In this document: positions 7,322-14,998 of the stretch, piece by piece
Position numbering within the stretch: position 1 is the first letter of the stretch
How the letters are laid out: the number at the start of each line of letters is the position of its first letter
Assembly: GCA_036001065.1 (NCBI GenBank)
Contig: DASYUQ010000167.1
Span: 1-47,197, forward strand
Origin: Candidatus Methylomirabilota bacterium
GTDB taxonomy: Bacteria > Methylomirabilota > Methylomirabilia > Rokubacteriales > CSP1-6
Length of the DNA stretch: 47,197 nt
Reading direction: 5' to 3'
The notes under the pieces: model-generated
Databases searched by the model: none
Told to the model about the DNA's origin: nothing
Seen by the model: only the letters and a program-made list of their open reading frames with translations
Program-made: the position numbers and the translations under genes

Positions 7322-8329
7322 TTACGACACCGCACCGACGCTGGGGAGCTGCCTCCAGAGGGCGGAGAGACGGTCCAGCGCCGGTCCCGGGAGCGGACCT
7401 TTCGCCACGCAGGCGGCGGCGTACTCGAGATGCTCGAGGCTCGAGTATCCGAGCAACACCGTGGAGATCCCCTCGGTGCCCACGGCCAGGCGCAGCGACG
7501 CCTCCACCAGGCTCTCCACGTGTCCTTCCCGCACGAGCGCGCCGAGCATCTGCGCGCGCCGCACGTCGCTGGCGTAGTCGGGCCCCGAGGCGATCGGCTC
7601 CACCTTGGGCGCCGCGATCGGGTGGCGGGCGGGGGAGCCGCTCAGCGCGCCAGCCGCGGCCACGCGGATGGCGATCACTCCCATCCCCTGCGCCTTCGTG
7701 CGCCGGAGGAGACCGCGGAAGTCCTGGGCCGGGAACCCCGCGGGCACCTCCAGGCCGGCGCTGGGATTGAGCAGGTTGTAGCAGACCTGCGCCGTGTCCA
7801 GCACGCCCGCATCGATCACGCGGTGCAAGGCCTCGGTCTCCCCGAGCGCGGTGATGCCGTAGAAGCGGATCTTGCCCTGCTGCCGGAGCTTGTCGAGCGC
7901 GGGGACGACGGCGCCCAGCAACATCCGAGCGTCGATGTCGCCGTCACGTCGCTCGAGCACGATGCGGTTGTGGAGCTGCAGGAGGTCGACCCCCTCGAGA
8001 CCGAGCCGCTGGAGACTCGCCTCCAGCGAGCGGGCGACGGCGCCGGCGATGTTCTCGACGGGCCCGGGATCCAGGCGGAACTTGGTGCCCACGTACACGG
8101 GAGCCTTCACGGCCTTGAGCGCCTGGCCCAGGTGACGCTCGGACAAGCCGTCGCCGTACGAGGGGGCGGTGTCGAAGTAGTTGATGCCGAGCTCGACCGC
8201 CCGGGCGACGGCGCGCTCCCGTTCCGCGGGCGTGCCGCGAACCATGAGCCCGCCGACGTTGCCGCAGCCGAAGCCCAGCGCCGAGACCTTGAGGCCCGTC
8301 TTTCCGAGAGTTCGATAGTCCATCGCCAT
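7322..8329 (-). CDS. aldo/keto reductase
   Basis: A protein of 335 residues from ATG 8329, which is 5 bp after the stop of the preceding gene. A second ATG lies two codons in. The AKR catalytic tetrad is visible: Asp53 and Tyr58 in INYFDTAPSYGDG, Lys83 in YVGTKFRL and His120 in VDLLQLHNR. The C-terminal third contains the NADP(H)-binding pattern STVLLGYSSLEHLEYA. This family reduces carbonyls, or oxidises sugars (aldose dehydrogenase-like), in the cytoplasm. It follows two solute-binding protein genes in one operon, suggesting a role in metabolising the imported compound, which is unknown. Confidence 0.88.
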   Translation of the reverse strand: MAMDYRTLGKTGLKVSALGFGCGNVGGLMVRGTPAERERAVARAVELGINYFDTAPSYGDGLSERHLGQALKAVKAPVYVGTKFRLDPGPVENIAGAVARSLEASLQRLGLEGVDLLQLHNRIVLERRDGDIDARMLLGAVVPALDKLRQQGKIRFYGITALGETEALHRVIDAGVLDTAQVCYNLLNPSAGLEVPAGFPAQDFRGLLRRTKAQGMGVIAIRVAAAGALSGSPARHPIAAPKVEPIASGPDYASDVRRAQMLGALVREGHVESLVEASLRLAVGTEGISTVLLGYSSLEHLEYAAACVAKGPLPGPALDRLSALWRQLPSVGAVS

Positions 8330-8334
8330 CGTCC

Positions 8335-9306
8335 CTAAGGCTGGAGCAGACCGATCTCGCGCAGGTACCGCCGCACGCCCGGGTGGATCAGCTCGGGGCG
8401 CGGCGCCGCCGCCACCGTGTTGGCGGCCGTCGTCTCGCGCGCCTGGGGCAAACGCGCGGCCAGCGCCGCCTGGCCGCGGTGGAGCGCCCGCGCCAGCCGG
8501 TGCGCGAGCTCGTCCGGCAGCGTGGGGCGCGCCATGATGAAGCTCCAGGATCCCACCGACACGATCGGCGTGTCCTGACCCGGATAGGAGCCGGCCGGAA
8601 CCGTCATCACCTTGAGGAAGGGGTGCCTGGCCTGGATGCGCTTGATGCCGTCCGCGTCCGGCGCGATGAAGCGCGCGCCGGCGGGCCCACGGGCGACCAG
8701 CGCGAACCCCGGCCAGCCGACGCCGGCGCCCCACAGCGCCGTGACGCGCCCGTCCATCACCAGCTTCGGTCCGTCGGCCGCCTGGTCCAGGAACACCGCC
8801 TGGAAGTCCCGCTGCTGGTCGAGGCCGAGCCCGTCCAGGACGTACCGCGCGAGGATGACGAGCCCCGAGCCGCGGGCGCCGAAGGCGACGGGCTGGCCCG
8901 TGAGGTTCCCGATCGTGCGCGCCGGCGAGTCGCCGCGAACGACGAACATGCCCGGCGAGGAGTACATGGCGGCGAGGATCAGGAGGTTCGCCGGCGGCCG
9001 GCCGATGCTGCTCAGAGCCTCGTGGGCCACCTCGCCCTGCACGAGGGCGATGTCGAGCTGCCCAGCCTCCAGGAGCGGCACGTTCTCGGTGCTCCCCTTG
9101 GTGTGGCGTGTCTGGACGTCCAGCGTGGGATCGATCTCGTTGATGCTCGCGGCCACGGCGTTGCCGTACACGGGAAAGCCGCCGCCCGGCGTGGCGGTCC
9201 CGAGGCTGACGACGTCCTTCTGGGCCTGAGCGGCGGTGGCGCTCATCTGGCGTACCGTATCACACCACGCCGCCGCCGGGCTCGTCAGCGGCGCGAGGGC
9301 CGTCAC
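8335..9306 (-). CDS. TAXI-type solute-binding protein (TRAP-transporter associated)
   Basis: A protein of 323 residues from GTG 9306, overlapping the upstream stop as GTGA. The sequence carries the TAXI pattern: LGTATPGGGFPVYGNAVA near residue 37, TKGSTENVPLLEAGQLDIALVQ, and the PVAFGARGSG segment. An AAQAQ site near residue 29 looks like a signal-peptide cleavage point, but the hydrophobic core before it is weak, so export is uncertain. TAXI proteins normally feed a fused TRAP membrane subunit, and none is present here. Its neighbours are an NMT1-like binding protein and an aldo/keto reductase. It may be an orphan binding protein or a sensor. Confidence 0.8.
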   Translation of the reverse strand: MTALAPLTSPAAAWCDTVRQMSATAAQAQKDVVSLGTATPGGGFPVYGNAVAASINEIDPTLDVQTRHTKGSTENVPLLEAGQLDIALVQGEVAHEALSSIGRPPANLLILAAMYSSPGMFVVRGDSPARTIGNLTGQPVAFGARGSGLVILARYVLDGLGLDQQRDFQAVFLDQAADGPKLVMDGRVTALWGAGVGWPGFALVARGPAGARFIAPDADGIKRIQARHPFLKVMTVPAGSYPGQDTPIVSVGSWSFIMARPTLPDELAHRLARALHRGQAALAARLPQARETTAANTVAAAPRPELIHPGVRRYLREIGLLQP

Positions 9307-10187
9307 GCGAGCGTCATCGTCAGGGCCTCGTAGCGCCGGTCCCGGATGTGCCCGGTCAGGCCCCACGACTCCGCGAACCTGATCGCCTCCTCGAACTCCG
9401 CGTGCGTGTACGGCTCGAAGAACAGCAGCTCGCCCAGGCCGAAGGTACCGTAGTCGTAGTCGCCGCGCAGCTCCGGCGGCACGTTGCGCACCCACAGGTG
9501 CAGATGCTTGCCGGGATGGGCCCGCAGCTCGTCGTCGGCCCGCCGGAGCGCGCGGAAGTACGCCGTGAGGATGCCTGGCTCGAGCCGCTCGTGGACCCAG
9601 AAGAGCGTCTTGAACTCCGCCAGCGCCAGCTTGCGCAGCCCGCGTATCTCGGCGATCGGGATCTCGGGGTCCAGCAGCGTGGCGGCCTCGAGCTCGCCGG
9701 CCAGCAGCCCCAGCAGGCGGCGTCCCGGCCCGCCGTAGTTGTGGATGACGATCTGATCGCGGGGCAGGACCTTCTCCAGCGTCTGCAGCGTGGTGAAGTG
9801 GCTGCCGGCCATGATGCCCACGCCCACCGGAACGCCGCGCAGATCGCTGAGCCGCGCCCGCGCCGATCCCGGCCGCACGTAGATCCCGAAGCGCGCCACG
9901 CCGTACACGTCAGGCACGAACTTGCCCATGCCGGCGCCGGCGTTGCAGACGCTTCCCCAGTGACACGCAGAGTTGGCGACCAGGGTGCCCTCGACGAAGG
10001 GCTTGTCTTGCGGCCGGGTCTTGTAGGCGTCGCCCCGGTGCCCGCTCACGCGGTGCATGACGTCGTCGAGCAGCTCGGGCTCGAGCCCCTCGGCCTCGAA
10101 GTAGCCCTCCTCCAGCGCGATCCACTCCTGGAGCCGCATGAAGTGCGGAACGATCTTGACCCGCGTGCGTTCGGCCTGCCGCGTCAT
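9303..10187 (-). CDS. NMT1/THI5-like ABC substrate-binding protein lacking a signal peptide
   Basis: A 294-residue protein beginning TRQAERTRVKIVPHFMRLQEW, then ALEEGYFEAEGLEPELLDD, the typical opening of NMT1/THI5 or nitrate/taurine-type binding proteins (GYFxxEGL). The segment SDLRGVPVGVGIMAGSHFTT matches the conserved 'L-G-k-vGv' strand. No hydrophobic signal peptide is present and a start further upstream is not available, so it may act in the cytoplasm or be exported unconventionally. It is the first gene of the operon with the TAXI-like protein and the aldo/keto reductase. The ligand is unknown. Confidence 0.75.
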   Translation of the reverse strand: MTRQAERTRVKIVPHFMRLQEWIALEEGYFEAEGLEPELLDDVMHRVSGHRGDAYKTRPQDKPFVEGTLVANSACHWGSVCNAGAGMGKFVPDVYGVARFGIYVRPGSARARLSDLRGVPVGVGIMAGSHFTTLQTLEKVLPRDQIVIHNYGGPGRRLLGLLAGELEAATLLDPEIPIAEIRGLRKLALAEFKTLFWVHERLEPGILTAYFRALRRADDELRAHPGKHLHLWVRNVPPELRGDYDYGTFGLGELLFFEPYTHAEFEEAIRFAESWGLTGHIRDRRYEALTMTLA

Positions 10188-10220
10188 GGCGTGCCCTCCT
10201 GAGCCGCGCCAGATCTTATC

Positions 10221-10241
10221 CTAGTGCCGTTCCGGCACTAG
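10221..10241. repeat. 21-bp collapsed derivative of the 90-bp repeat
   Basis: CTAGTGCCG, loop TTC, CGGCACTAG forms a perfect 9-bp stem. It equals the first 13 bases of the 90-bp element joined to its last 8, so it looks like a copy that lost its 69-bp interior. It lies in the divergent gap between the NMT1-like gene and the SDR gene. Confidence 0.75.
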
Positions 10242-10297
10242 GCGGGGGTTCCCGCGCGGCGGCAAGACGTCGGCCCCAAGAGGTGAGGTGAGCACGA

Positions 10298-11023
10298 GTG
10301 CCTGAGCCGAAGAGTTCCGAACGACCACCCGTCGCGCTGATCACGGGCGCGGGTCGCGGGATCGGGCGCGCGACGGCCGAGGCCTTCGCCCGCGAGGGCT
10401 ACGCCGTCTCCCTCGCCGAGCTGCGTCCGACGCTGGGCCTGCGCACCGAGCGGGCGCTCCGGAGGGCCGGCGCGACCGCGATGTTCCTTCGAACCGATGT
10501 CGCCGATCCCGTGTCGGTCCAGCGGACGGTGCGCGCGGTACTCCGCCGCTGGGGCCGGCTCGACTGTGTGGTGAACAACGCGGGAGTGCTGCGAGCCGGG
10601 CCGCTGGCGACCCTACCGCTGCGTGCGCTCGAGCGGACGCTCGCCGTGAACCTTCGCGGTCCCCTGGTCGTCAGCCGTGCGGCGCTTCCCGCGATGCTCC
10701 GCCAAGGCACCGGCGCCATCGTCAACGTCGCCTCGCTCCTCGGCAAGACCGGGATGGCCGACTTCGCCGTGTACTGCGCCAGCAAGTTCGGCGTCGTCGG
10801 GTTCACCGAGGCGCTCGCCGAAGAGCTCGCCGGCACCGGCGTGCGCGTCTGGGCCGTGTGCCCGGGGCTGGTGGACACCGAGATGGCTCGCCGAGCCGTC
10901 GGCGTCAGCGGCCGTCAGCGGGCGGGGCTGATCAGGCCCGAGTCGGTCGCGCGCGTGATCGTTGATCTCGCGACGGGCCACCGGCGCGCCCCCAGGGGCG
11001 CAGCGGTCGATGTCACCCGCTGA
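10298..11023 (+). CDS. short-chain dehydrogenase/reductase (classical SDR)
   Basis: A protein of 241 residues from GTG 10298, preceded by GAGGTGAGGTGAG. Rossmann-fold motif TGAGRGIG lies at residues 16-23, NNAG at 93-96, the catalytic Ser at 146 (VNVASLLG) and Tyr159/Lys163 in YCASKFG. The C-terminal CPGLVDTEMA loop is typical. It should be an NAD(P)-dependent oxidoreductase of the cytoplasm. Substrate cannot be predicted. It stands alone, divergent from the operon on its left, with a possible terminator hairpin about 30 bp after its stop. Confidence 0.92.
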   Translation: MPEPKSSERPPVALITGAGRGIGRATAEAFAREGYAVSLAELRPTLGLRTERALRRAGATAMFLRTDVADPVSVQRTVRAVLRRWGRLDCVVNNAGVLRAGPLATLPLRALERTLAVNLRGPLVVSRAALPAMLRQGTGAIVNVASLLGKTGMADFAVYCASKFGVVGFTEALAEELAGTGVRVWAVCPGLVDTEMARRAVGVSGRQRAGLIRPESVARVIVDLATGHRRAPRGAAVDVTR

Positions 11024-11051
11024 TGAGCTCTTCGCCACCGGGCCAAACTGA

Positions 11052-11072
11052 GCCCAGGACAGACGCCTGGGC
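11052..11072 (+). terminator. hairpin after the SDR gene
   Basis: GCCCAGG at 11052-11058 pairs with CCTGGGC at 11066-11072 around a 7-nt loop, 28 bp after the SDR stop. There is no T-tract, so it is at best a weak or Rho-assisted terminator. Confidence 0.4.
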
Positions 11073-11184
11073 AGGCCCTCACACGGTCTCACGCGACAGA
11101 GGCAAGGGCTAACCGGAGCGTTCGGCGTATCGCGTCAGCGCGGGTCTGGAACTGATGCTGGATTAGGGGTTCCAGACGTGTAAA

Positions 11185-11421
11185 ATGTGGGCTCTGATGA
11201 AAAGACCGGTCGCCACGAAGCCTAAGGTGGTGCCGCTCTGGCGCGCCCGGGCGCACCGCCCCCCAACCGGCGGATGTGCCAAGTGCGGCAGCACCTACGT
11301 CGCGCGCGAGCCGGCGTTCATCCACTGCCGCTTCTGCGGCAGCCTGAGCCGCATCCCGAACGGATCGCTGCTCGACCAGGAGGTCTTCGAGATCCGCTCC
11401 GGTCTTCGCCTCGCATCCTAG
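11185..11421 (+). CDS. small zinc-ribbon protein, function unknown
   Basis: A protein of 78 residues (74 if the internal ATG at 11197 is used). Cys31-x2-Cys34 and Cys48-x2-Cys51 in CAKCGSTY and FIHCRFCGS form a four-cysteine zinc-ribbon knuckle pair, which argues for a real gene. The N-terminus is basic (KRPVATKPKVVPLWRARAH), suggesting nucleic-acid contact. The first copy of a clear neighbour on the same strand is 257 bp downstream, beyond the repeat. No specific family is recognised. Confidence 0.6.
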   Translation: MWALMKRPVATKPKVVPLWRARAHRPPTGGCAKCGSTYVAREPAFIHCRFCGSLSRIPNGSLLDQEVFEIRSGLRLAS

Positions 11422-11480
11422 TCGCCCCCCGACCCCGCACTTCCGTCCGCGGCCCCTTTGACCATGCCGTCGTCTGCCGC

Positions 11481-11570
11481 CTAGTGCCGTTCCAACTATT
11501 CGCGCCTAGGAAGGCACCGTGTACGTCGTTCGTGGACAGATTTAGTATCAACAAGTTGGAACGGCACTAG
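11481..11570. repeat. 90-bp palindrome-ended repeat, copy 2 (MITE-like)
   Basis: Identical in all 90 positions to the copy at 166-255, with the same orientation. It begins 59 bp after the zinc-ribbon gene and ends about 107 bp before the dehydrogenase start. Its flanks (GCCGC left, ACTTA right) share nothing with copy 1 outside CTA/TAG, so the repeat ends where stated. Confidence 0.9.
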
Positions 11571-11677
11571 ACTTACCGCATCCATGATCGATTCCATCCA
11601 TCACCTTCGAGGCGATGCAAACGGGCGGCGGGACGAAAATCTCCTGAGGCGTCAGGATCATCAGAGCGGAGGCGAAC

Positions 11678-12571
11678 ATGCGCATTGCATTCATCGGACT
11701 GGGAAACATGGGTGGGCCGATGGCCCTGAACTTGATGAAGGCCGGCCACAGCCTCGTCGTTCACGACGTCCGCAAGGAGACGGCGGCGCCTCACCTGGAG
11801 CGCGGCGCCACGTGGGCCGACAGCCCGCGGGCCGCCGCGCAGGATGTCGAGCTGATCCTGACGTCGCTCCCGGGCCCCCCGGAGGTGGAAGCCGTCGCGC
11901 TCGGGGAAAACGGCATCATCCACGGCGCCGCACCGGGGGCCGTTTACGCCGATCTCTCCACCGGGTCGCCGAGCCTCATCCGCCGCATTCATGCTCTCTT
12001 CAAGGCGAAAGGCGTCCACATGCTCGACGCGCCGGTGAGCGGCGGCGTGTGGGGCGCCCGGAGTGGCAAGCTGCAGGTGATGGTCGGCGGCGACGAGAAG
12101 CTCTTCCGGCAGATCAAGCCCGCTCTGGAGGCGATCGGCGACAAGGTCGGCCTGATGGGCGGCATCGGCTGCGGGACGATCGCCAAGCTCGTCCACAACA
12201 TGATCGGGATCTGCACGCGGCAGGTGGTCGCCGAGGCTTTCACCCTGGGCGTCAAGGCCGGGGTGCGTCCGGAGGCGCTGCTGGCCGCCGTCAAGGGCGG
12301 GTCGTTCGGTCAGGGACTGCTGCTCACGCAGGTGCTGCCCGAGATCGTCTTCAAGGGCGACTTCGATACCGTCCGCTTCGCGCTGCGCCTGGCCCGCAAG
12401 GACCTGGGGCTCGCGACCGAGCTGGCCCGGGAGTGCAACGTGCCGATGGAGATGGCGGCGCTGGCCGAGCAGACTCTGGTGGAGGCCCTGGCCCGTGGCT
12501 GGGGCGACAAAGACTTCTCGGCGCCCTTCATGATTCAGGAGGAGCGGGCCGGCGTCCGAGTGCGCACGTAG
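11678..12571 (+). CDS. NAD(P)-dependent beta-hydroxyacid dehydrogenase (3-hydroxyisobutyrate dehydrogenase family)
   Basis: A 297-residue protein with the N-terminal Rossmann motif GLGNMG at residues 7-12, the substrate-binding DAPVSGG loop at 117-123 and the catalytic Lys170 with Asn174 in AKLVHNM. These define the HIBADH/tartronate-semialdehyde reductase family, which oxidises 3-hydroxy acids. GCGGAGGCG precedes the ATG at a good distance. A small inverted repeat (TCCTGA, GGCG, TCAGGA at 11641-11656) sits in the leader and may be an operator. The gene converges with the small gene on the other strand, with stops 21 bp apart. The exact substrate is not deducible. Confidence 0.92.
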   Translation: MRIAFIGLGNMGGPMALNLMKAGHSLVVHDVRKETAAPHLERGATWADSPRAAAQDVELILTSLPGPPEVEAVALGENGIIHGAAPGAVYADLSTGSPSLIRRIHALFKAKGVHMLDAPVSGGVWGARSGKLQVMVGGDEKLFRQIKPALEAIGDKVGLMGGIGCGTIAKLVHNMIGICTRQVVAEAFTLGVKAGVRPEALLAAVKGGSFGQGLLLTQVLPEIVFKGDFDTVRFALRLARKDLGLATELARECNVPMEMAALAEQTLVEALARGWGDKDFSAPFMIQEERAGVRVRT

Positions 12572-12592
12572 GACTCACGTTACCGGCTGCCC

Positions 12593-12805
12593 TCAGATAA
12601 GCCACGGGTCGTCGCTCGGCGTCTCCGGCAGTTGGATGGGCGGAGGCTCGGCAGGCTCCACGGACAGAATCGCGAGGTCGAGCTGCTCCAGCTTTTCACG
12701 AAGCTCGCCCAGGGCTCCGTCGATTTTGTCGTCGGGCAGGAGCATCGCCTGCGTCTCGACGGTCGCCTGGATCTTGATCCGCCTGAAGGTAGGCATAGTA
12801 GGCAT
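12593..12805 (-). CDS. small conserved-looking protein, function unknown
   Basis: A protein of 70 residues from ATG 12805, with a very good Shine-Dalgarno (GGGGAGG) 8-10 bp upstream. That ribosome site selects this start; the longer open frame running into the permease gene is a shadow. The sequence has a strand (FRRIKIQATVETQAMLL), an amphipathic helix (KIDGALGELREKLEQLDLAIL) and an acidic, proline-rich tail (PAEPPPIQLPETPSDDPWLI). It is 167 bp downstream of the peptide-type ABC operon on the same strand. No domain is recognised. Confidence 0.55.
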   Translation of the reverse strand: MPTMPTFRRIKIQATVETQAMLLPDDKIDGALGELREKLEQLDLAILSVEPAEPPPIQLPETPSDDPWLI

Positions 12806-12972
12806 CGGGAAACCTCCCCTCCGAATGGGGGAGTCGCATATTCGATGCCTAACCCCTCGGCGGCAGATTGATGGCAATTCAAGGCCTTGCCGGACAAGAT
12901 CCCATGCGGCGTGCCAGAAAGGCCCAGCGTTCGATGCCATCCCGGCTCTCGGCCGCGTGCCTCCCAGCCGGG

Positions 12973-13800
12973 TCAGCGGTTTCTGAGCCGCGGGTTCAGC
13001 GCGTCGTTGAGGCCTTCGCCCAGGAGGTTGATCGCGAGCACCGTCATCAAGATGGCGACGCCGGGGATCGTGCAGAGCCACCAGGCGCTCCGGAGAAACG
13101 TCCGCCCGGCGCCGATCATGAAGCCCCAGCTCATCGTGTTCGGGTCGCCCAGCCCCAGGAAAGAGAGCGCGGACTCGATCAGGATCGCCGTGGCGACGAT
13201 GAGCGAGCCGGTGACGACGATGGGCGAGAGGCAGTTGGGCAGGATGTGGCGGAAGATCACCCGCGCGTCGCTCATGCCCAGGCCCACACACGCCTGCACG
13301 AACTCGCGGCTGCGCATGCCGAGGAACTCGCCGCGGACGAGGCGGGCCACCGGCGGCCAACTCACCACCGCGATGGCGATGACGATGCTCTTGATCGAGG
13401 GCGTGATGATCGCCACCAGCAGGATCGCGAAGAGGAACGTGGGGATGGTCTGGAAGAACTCCGTCGCCCGCATGAGGACGTCGTCGACCGAGCCCCCGTA
13501 GTAGCCGGCGCAGCCCCCGATCAGTGTGCCGAGGAGGACGGCGACGGCCGTGGCCAGCACGCCGATCATCAGCGACGTCCGCGCGCCGTGCGCGATGCCC
13601 GCCGCCACGTCGCGCCCGAGCTGGTCGGTGCCGAAGAGGCGCTCGCCGAAGGGCGCCAGGAAGGGTCGGTCGACCTGGCGGAAGGGGCTTCCCGGGAAGG
13701 CGACCGGGGCTGCCGCCGCCACCAGGACGATGAGCGCCAGGAGCGCCGTCCCGAAGATGGCGGCACGGCTCCGCGCGAAGCGGCGCCCGAACGCTCTCAT
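12973..13800 (-). CDS. peptide/nickel-type ABC transporter permease, DppC/OppC-like
   Basis: A 275-residue protein with an N-terminal transmembrane helix (FGTALLALIVLVAAAAPVAF) followed by the OppC-type HPFGTDxLGRD equivalent, here ERLFGTDQLGRDVAAGIAHG. The EAA loop reads EFVQACVGLGMSDARVIFR near residue 165. Six transmembrane helices are expected. It is the third gene of an operon with a family-5 binding protein and a DppB-like permease, spaced 16 bp from the latter. No OppD/OppF ATPase follows. Confidence 0.92.
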   Translation of the reverse strand: MRAFGRRFARSRAAIFGTALLALIVLVAAAAPVAFPGSPFRQVDRPFLAPFGERLFGTDQLGRDVAAGIAHGARTSLMIGVLATAVAVLLGTLIGGCAGYYGGSVDDVLMRATEFFQTIPTFLFAILLVAIITPSIKSIVIAIAVVSWPPVARLVRGEFLGMRSREFVQACVGLGMSDARVIFRHILPNCLSPIVVTGSLIVATAILIESALSFLGLGDPNTMSWGFMIGAGRTFLRSAWWLCTIPGVAILMTVLAINLLGEGLNDALNPRLRNR

Positions 13801-13816
13801 CGCCGCGCTCCCGCCT

Positions 13817-14803
13817 TCATCCGAGGTGGATCCGCGGATCGAGAAGCGTGTAGGTGAAGTCCACCGCGAGGTTGACGGCGATCACCAGGCAGGTCGAGAG
13901 GAGGAAGATCCCCATCAACAGATTGAGGTCGCGGGCGAAGAGCGACTGGAACGCCAGCAGGCCGAGGCCCGGCCAGGCGAAGACCGACTCCACGACGATC
14001 GAGCCGCCCAGCAGGCTCCCCACCTGCACGCCGGCCATGGTGACCACCGGGAGGATCGCGTTGCGCAGCACGTGGGCCAGGACGATCCGCCGCTCGCTGA
14101 GCCCCTTGGCCCGCGCCGTCGCCACGTAGTCCATCCCCGCCTGCTCCAGGATCGCCGCGCGCATCAGCCGCGTGTAGAGCGCCATGTAGAAGAGCGAGAG
14201 CGTGAGCGCCGGTAGCACCAGGTGGTGCGCGATGTCGAGGACGCGCCGCCAGCCCCCGTAGAACGCCGCCACCGTCTCCATCCCGCTGGTGGGAAACCAG
14301 CCGAGCCTGAGCGAGAAGACCACGATCAGCATCAGGCCGATCCAGAAGAGCGGTGTCGCGTAGGAGACCAGGGCCAGGACGGAGATGAGCGTGTCGCGCC
14401 AGCTGTGCACGCGCACCGTCGCCAGGAGCCCCAGCCCGATGCCGGCGCTCACCGAGAGCACGAGCGCGACGCCCATCAGCAGGAGCGTCGGCCCGAGGCG
14501 CGCCAGGATGAGGTCGAGCACCGGCATGCTGTGGCGGAAGGAGAAGCCGAGGTTCAGCGTGAGGACGTTCGTCACGTAGAGGACGAGCTGGGTGCCGAGC
14601 GGCCGGTCGAGGCCGAAGCGCGCGCGGAGCTGGGCCATGTACTCCGGCGAGGCGGAGCCGGCCTCGCCGGCCAGCACATCGGCGGCGTCGCCGGGCGCCA
14701 GGTGGAGCATGAAGAAGTTCAGGACGACGATCGTGAGCAGGACCGGTACCGCCTGCAACAGGCGCCGCAGGAGGTAGCTGGCGCGGCCGCGCCCCGCGCT
14801 CAT
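13817..14803 (-). CDS. peptide/nickel-type ABC transporter permease, DppB/OppB-like
   Basis: A protein of 328 residues if started at ATG 14803, which puts the conserved SYLLRRLLQAVPVLLTIVVL helix at the N-terminus as in DppB. The longer upstream frame is Pro/Arg-rich and unlike the family. LAPGDAADVLAGEAGS and RARFGLDRPLGTQ are standard OppB/DppB landmarks, and the EAA loop is DYVATARAKGLSERRIVLAH near residue 225. It forms the channel with the DppC-like partner 16 bp downstream. The 195-bp gap to the binding-protein gene is GC-rich and holds no gene. Confidence 0.92.
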   Translation of the reverse strand: MSAGRGRASYLLRRLLQAVPVLLTIVVLNFFMLHLAPGDAADVLAGEAGSASPEYMAQLRARFGLDRPLGTQLVLYVTNVLTLNLGFSFRHSMPVLDLILARLGPTLLLMGVALVLSVSAGIGLGLLATVRVHSWRDTLISVLALVSYATPLFWIGLMLIVVFSLRLGWFPTSGMETVAAFYGGWRRVLDIAHHLVLPALTLSLFYMALYTRLMRAAILEQAGMDYVATARAKGLSERRIVLAHVLRNAILPVVTMAGVQVGSLLGGSIVVESVFAWPGLGLLAFQSLFARDLNLLMGIFLLSTCLVIAVNLAVDFTYTLLDPRIHLG

Positions 14804-14998
14804 GCGCCGGGCCGCGGCGCGGGGAGGGCAGGGGGTGGCTCGACCACGAGGCCGGCGGCCATTTGTCGTGTCGCGGCTGGGCTCCATCTGGGGGGCAGGG
14901 GCGTGTGCTCGGGCGGCGGGAACGGGTCTCGCCACCCCTTGTTATCCCCGCGCCGCGGCCCCCCGCCCGGGCCACCGGTCATGCTCGGCGTGCCGCTT

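Noticed and set aside
11318-11554. Coding frame through copy 2 of the 90-bp repeat
   Set aside because: The reading frame spans the repeat and unrelated flanks, has no family pattern, and is not preserved around the other two copies.
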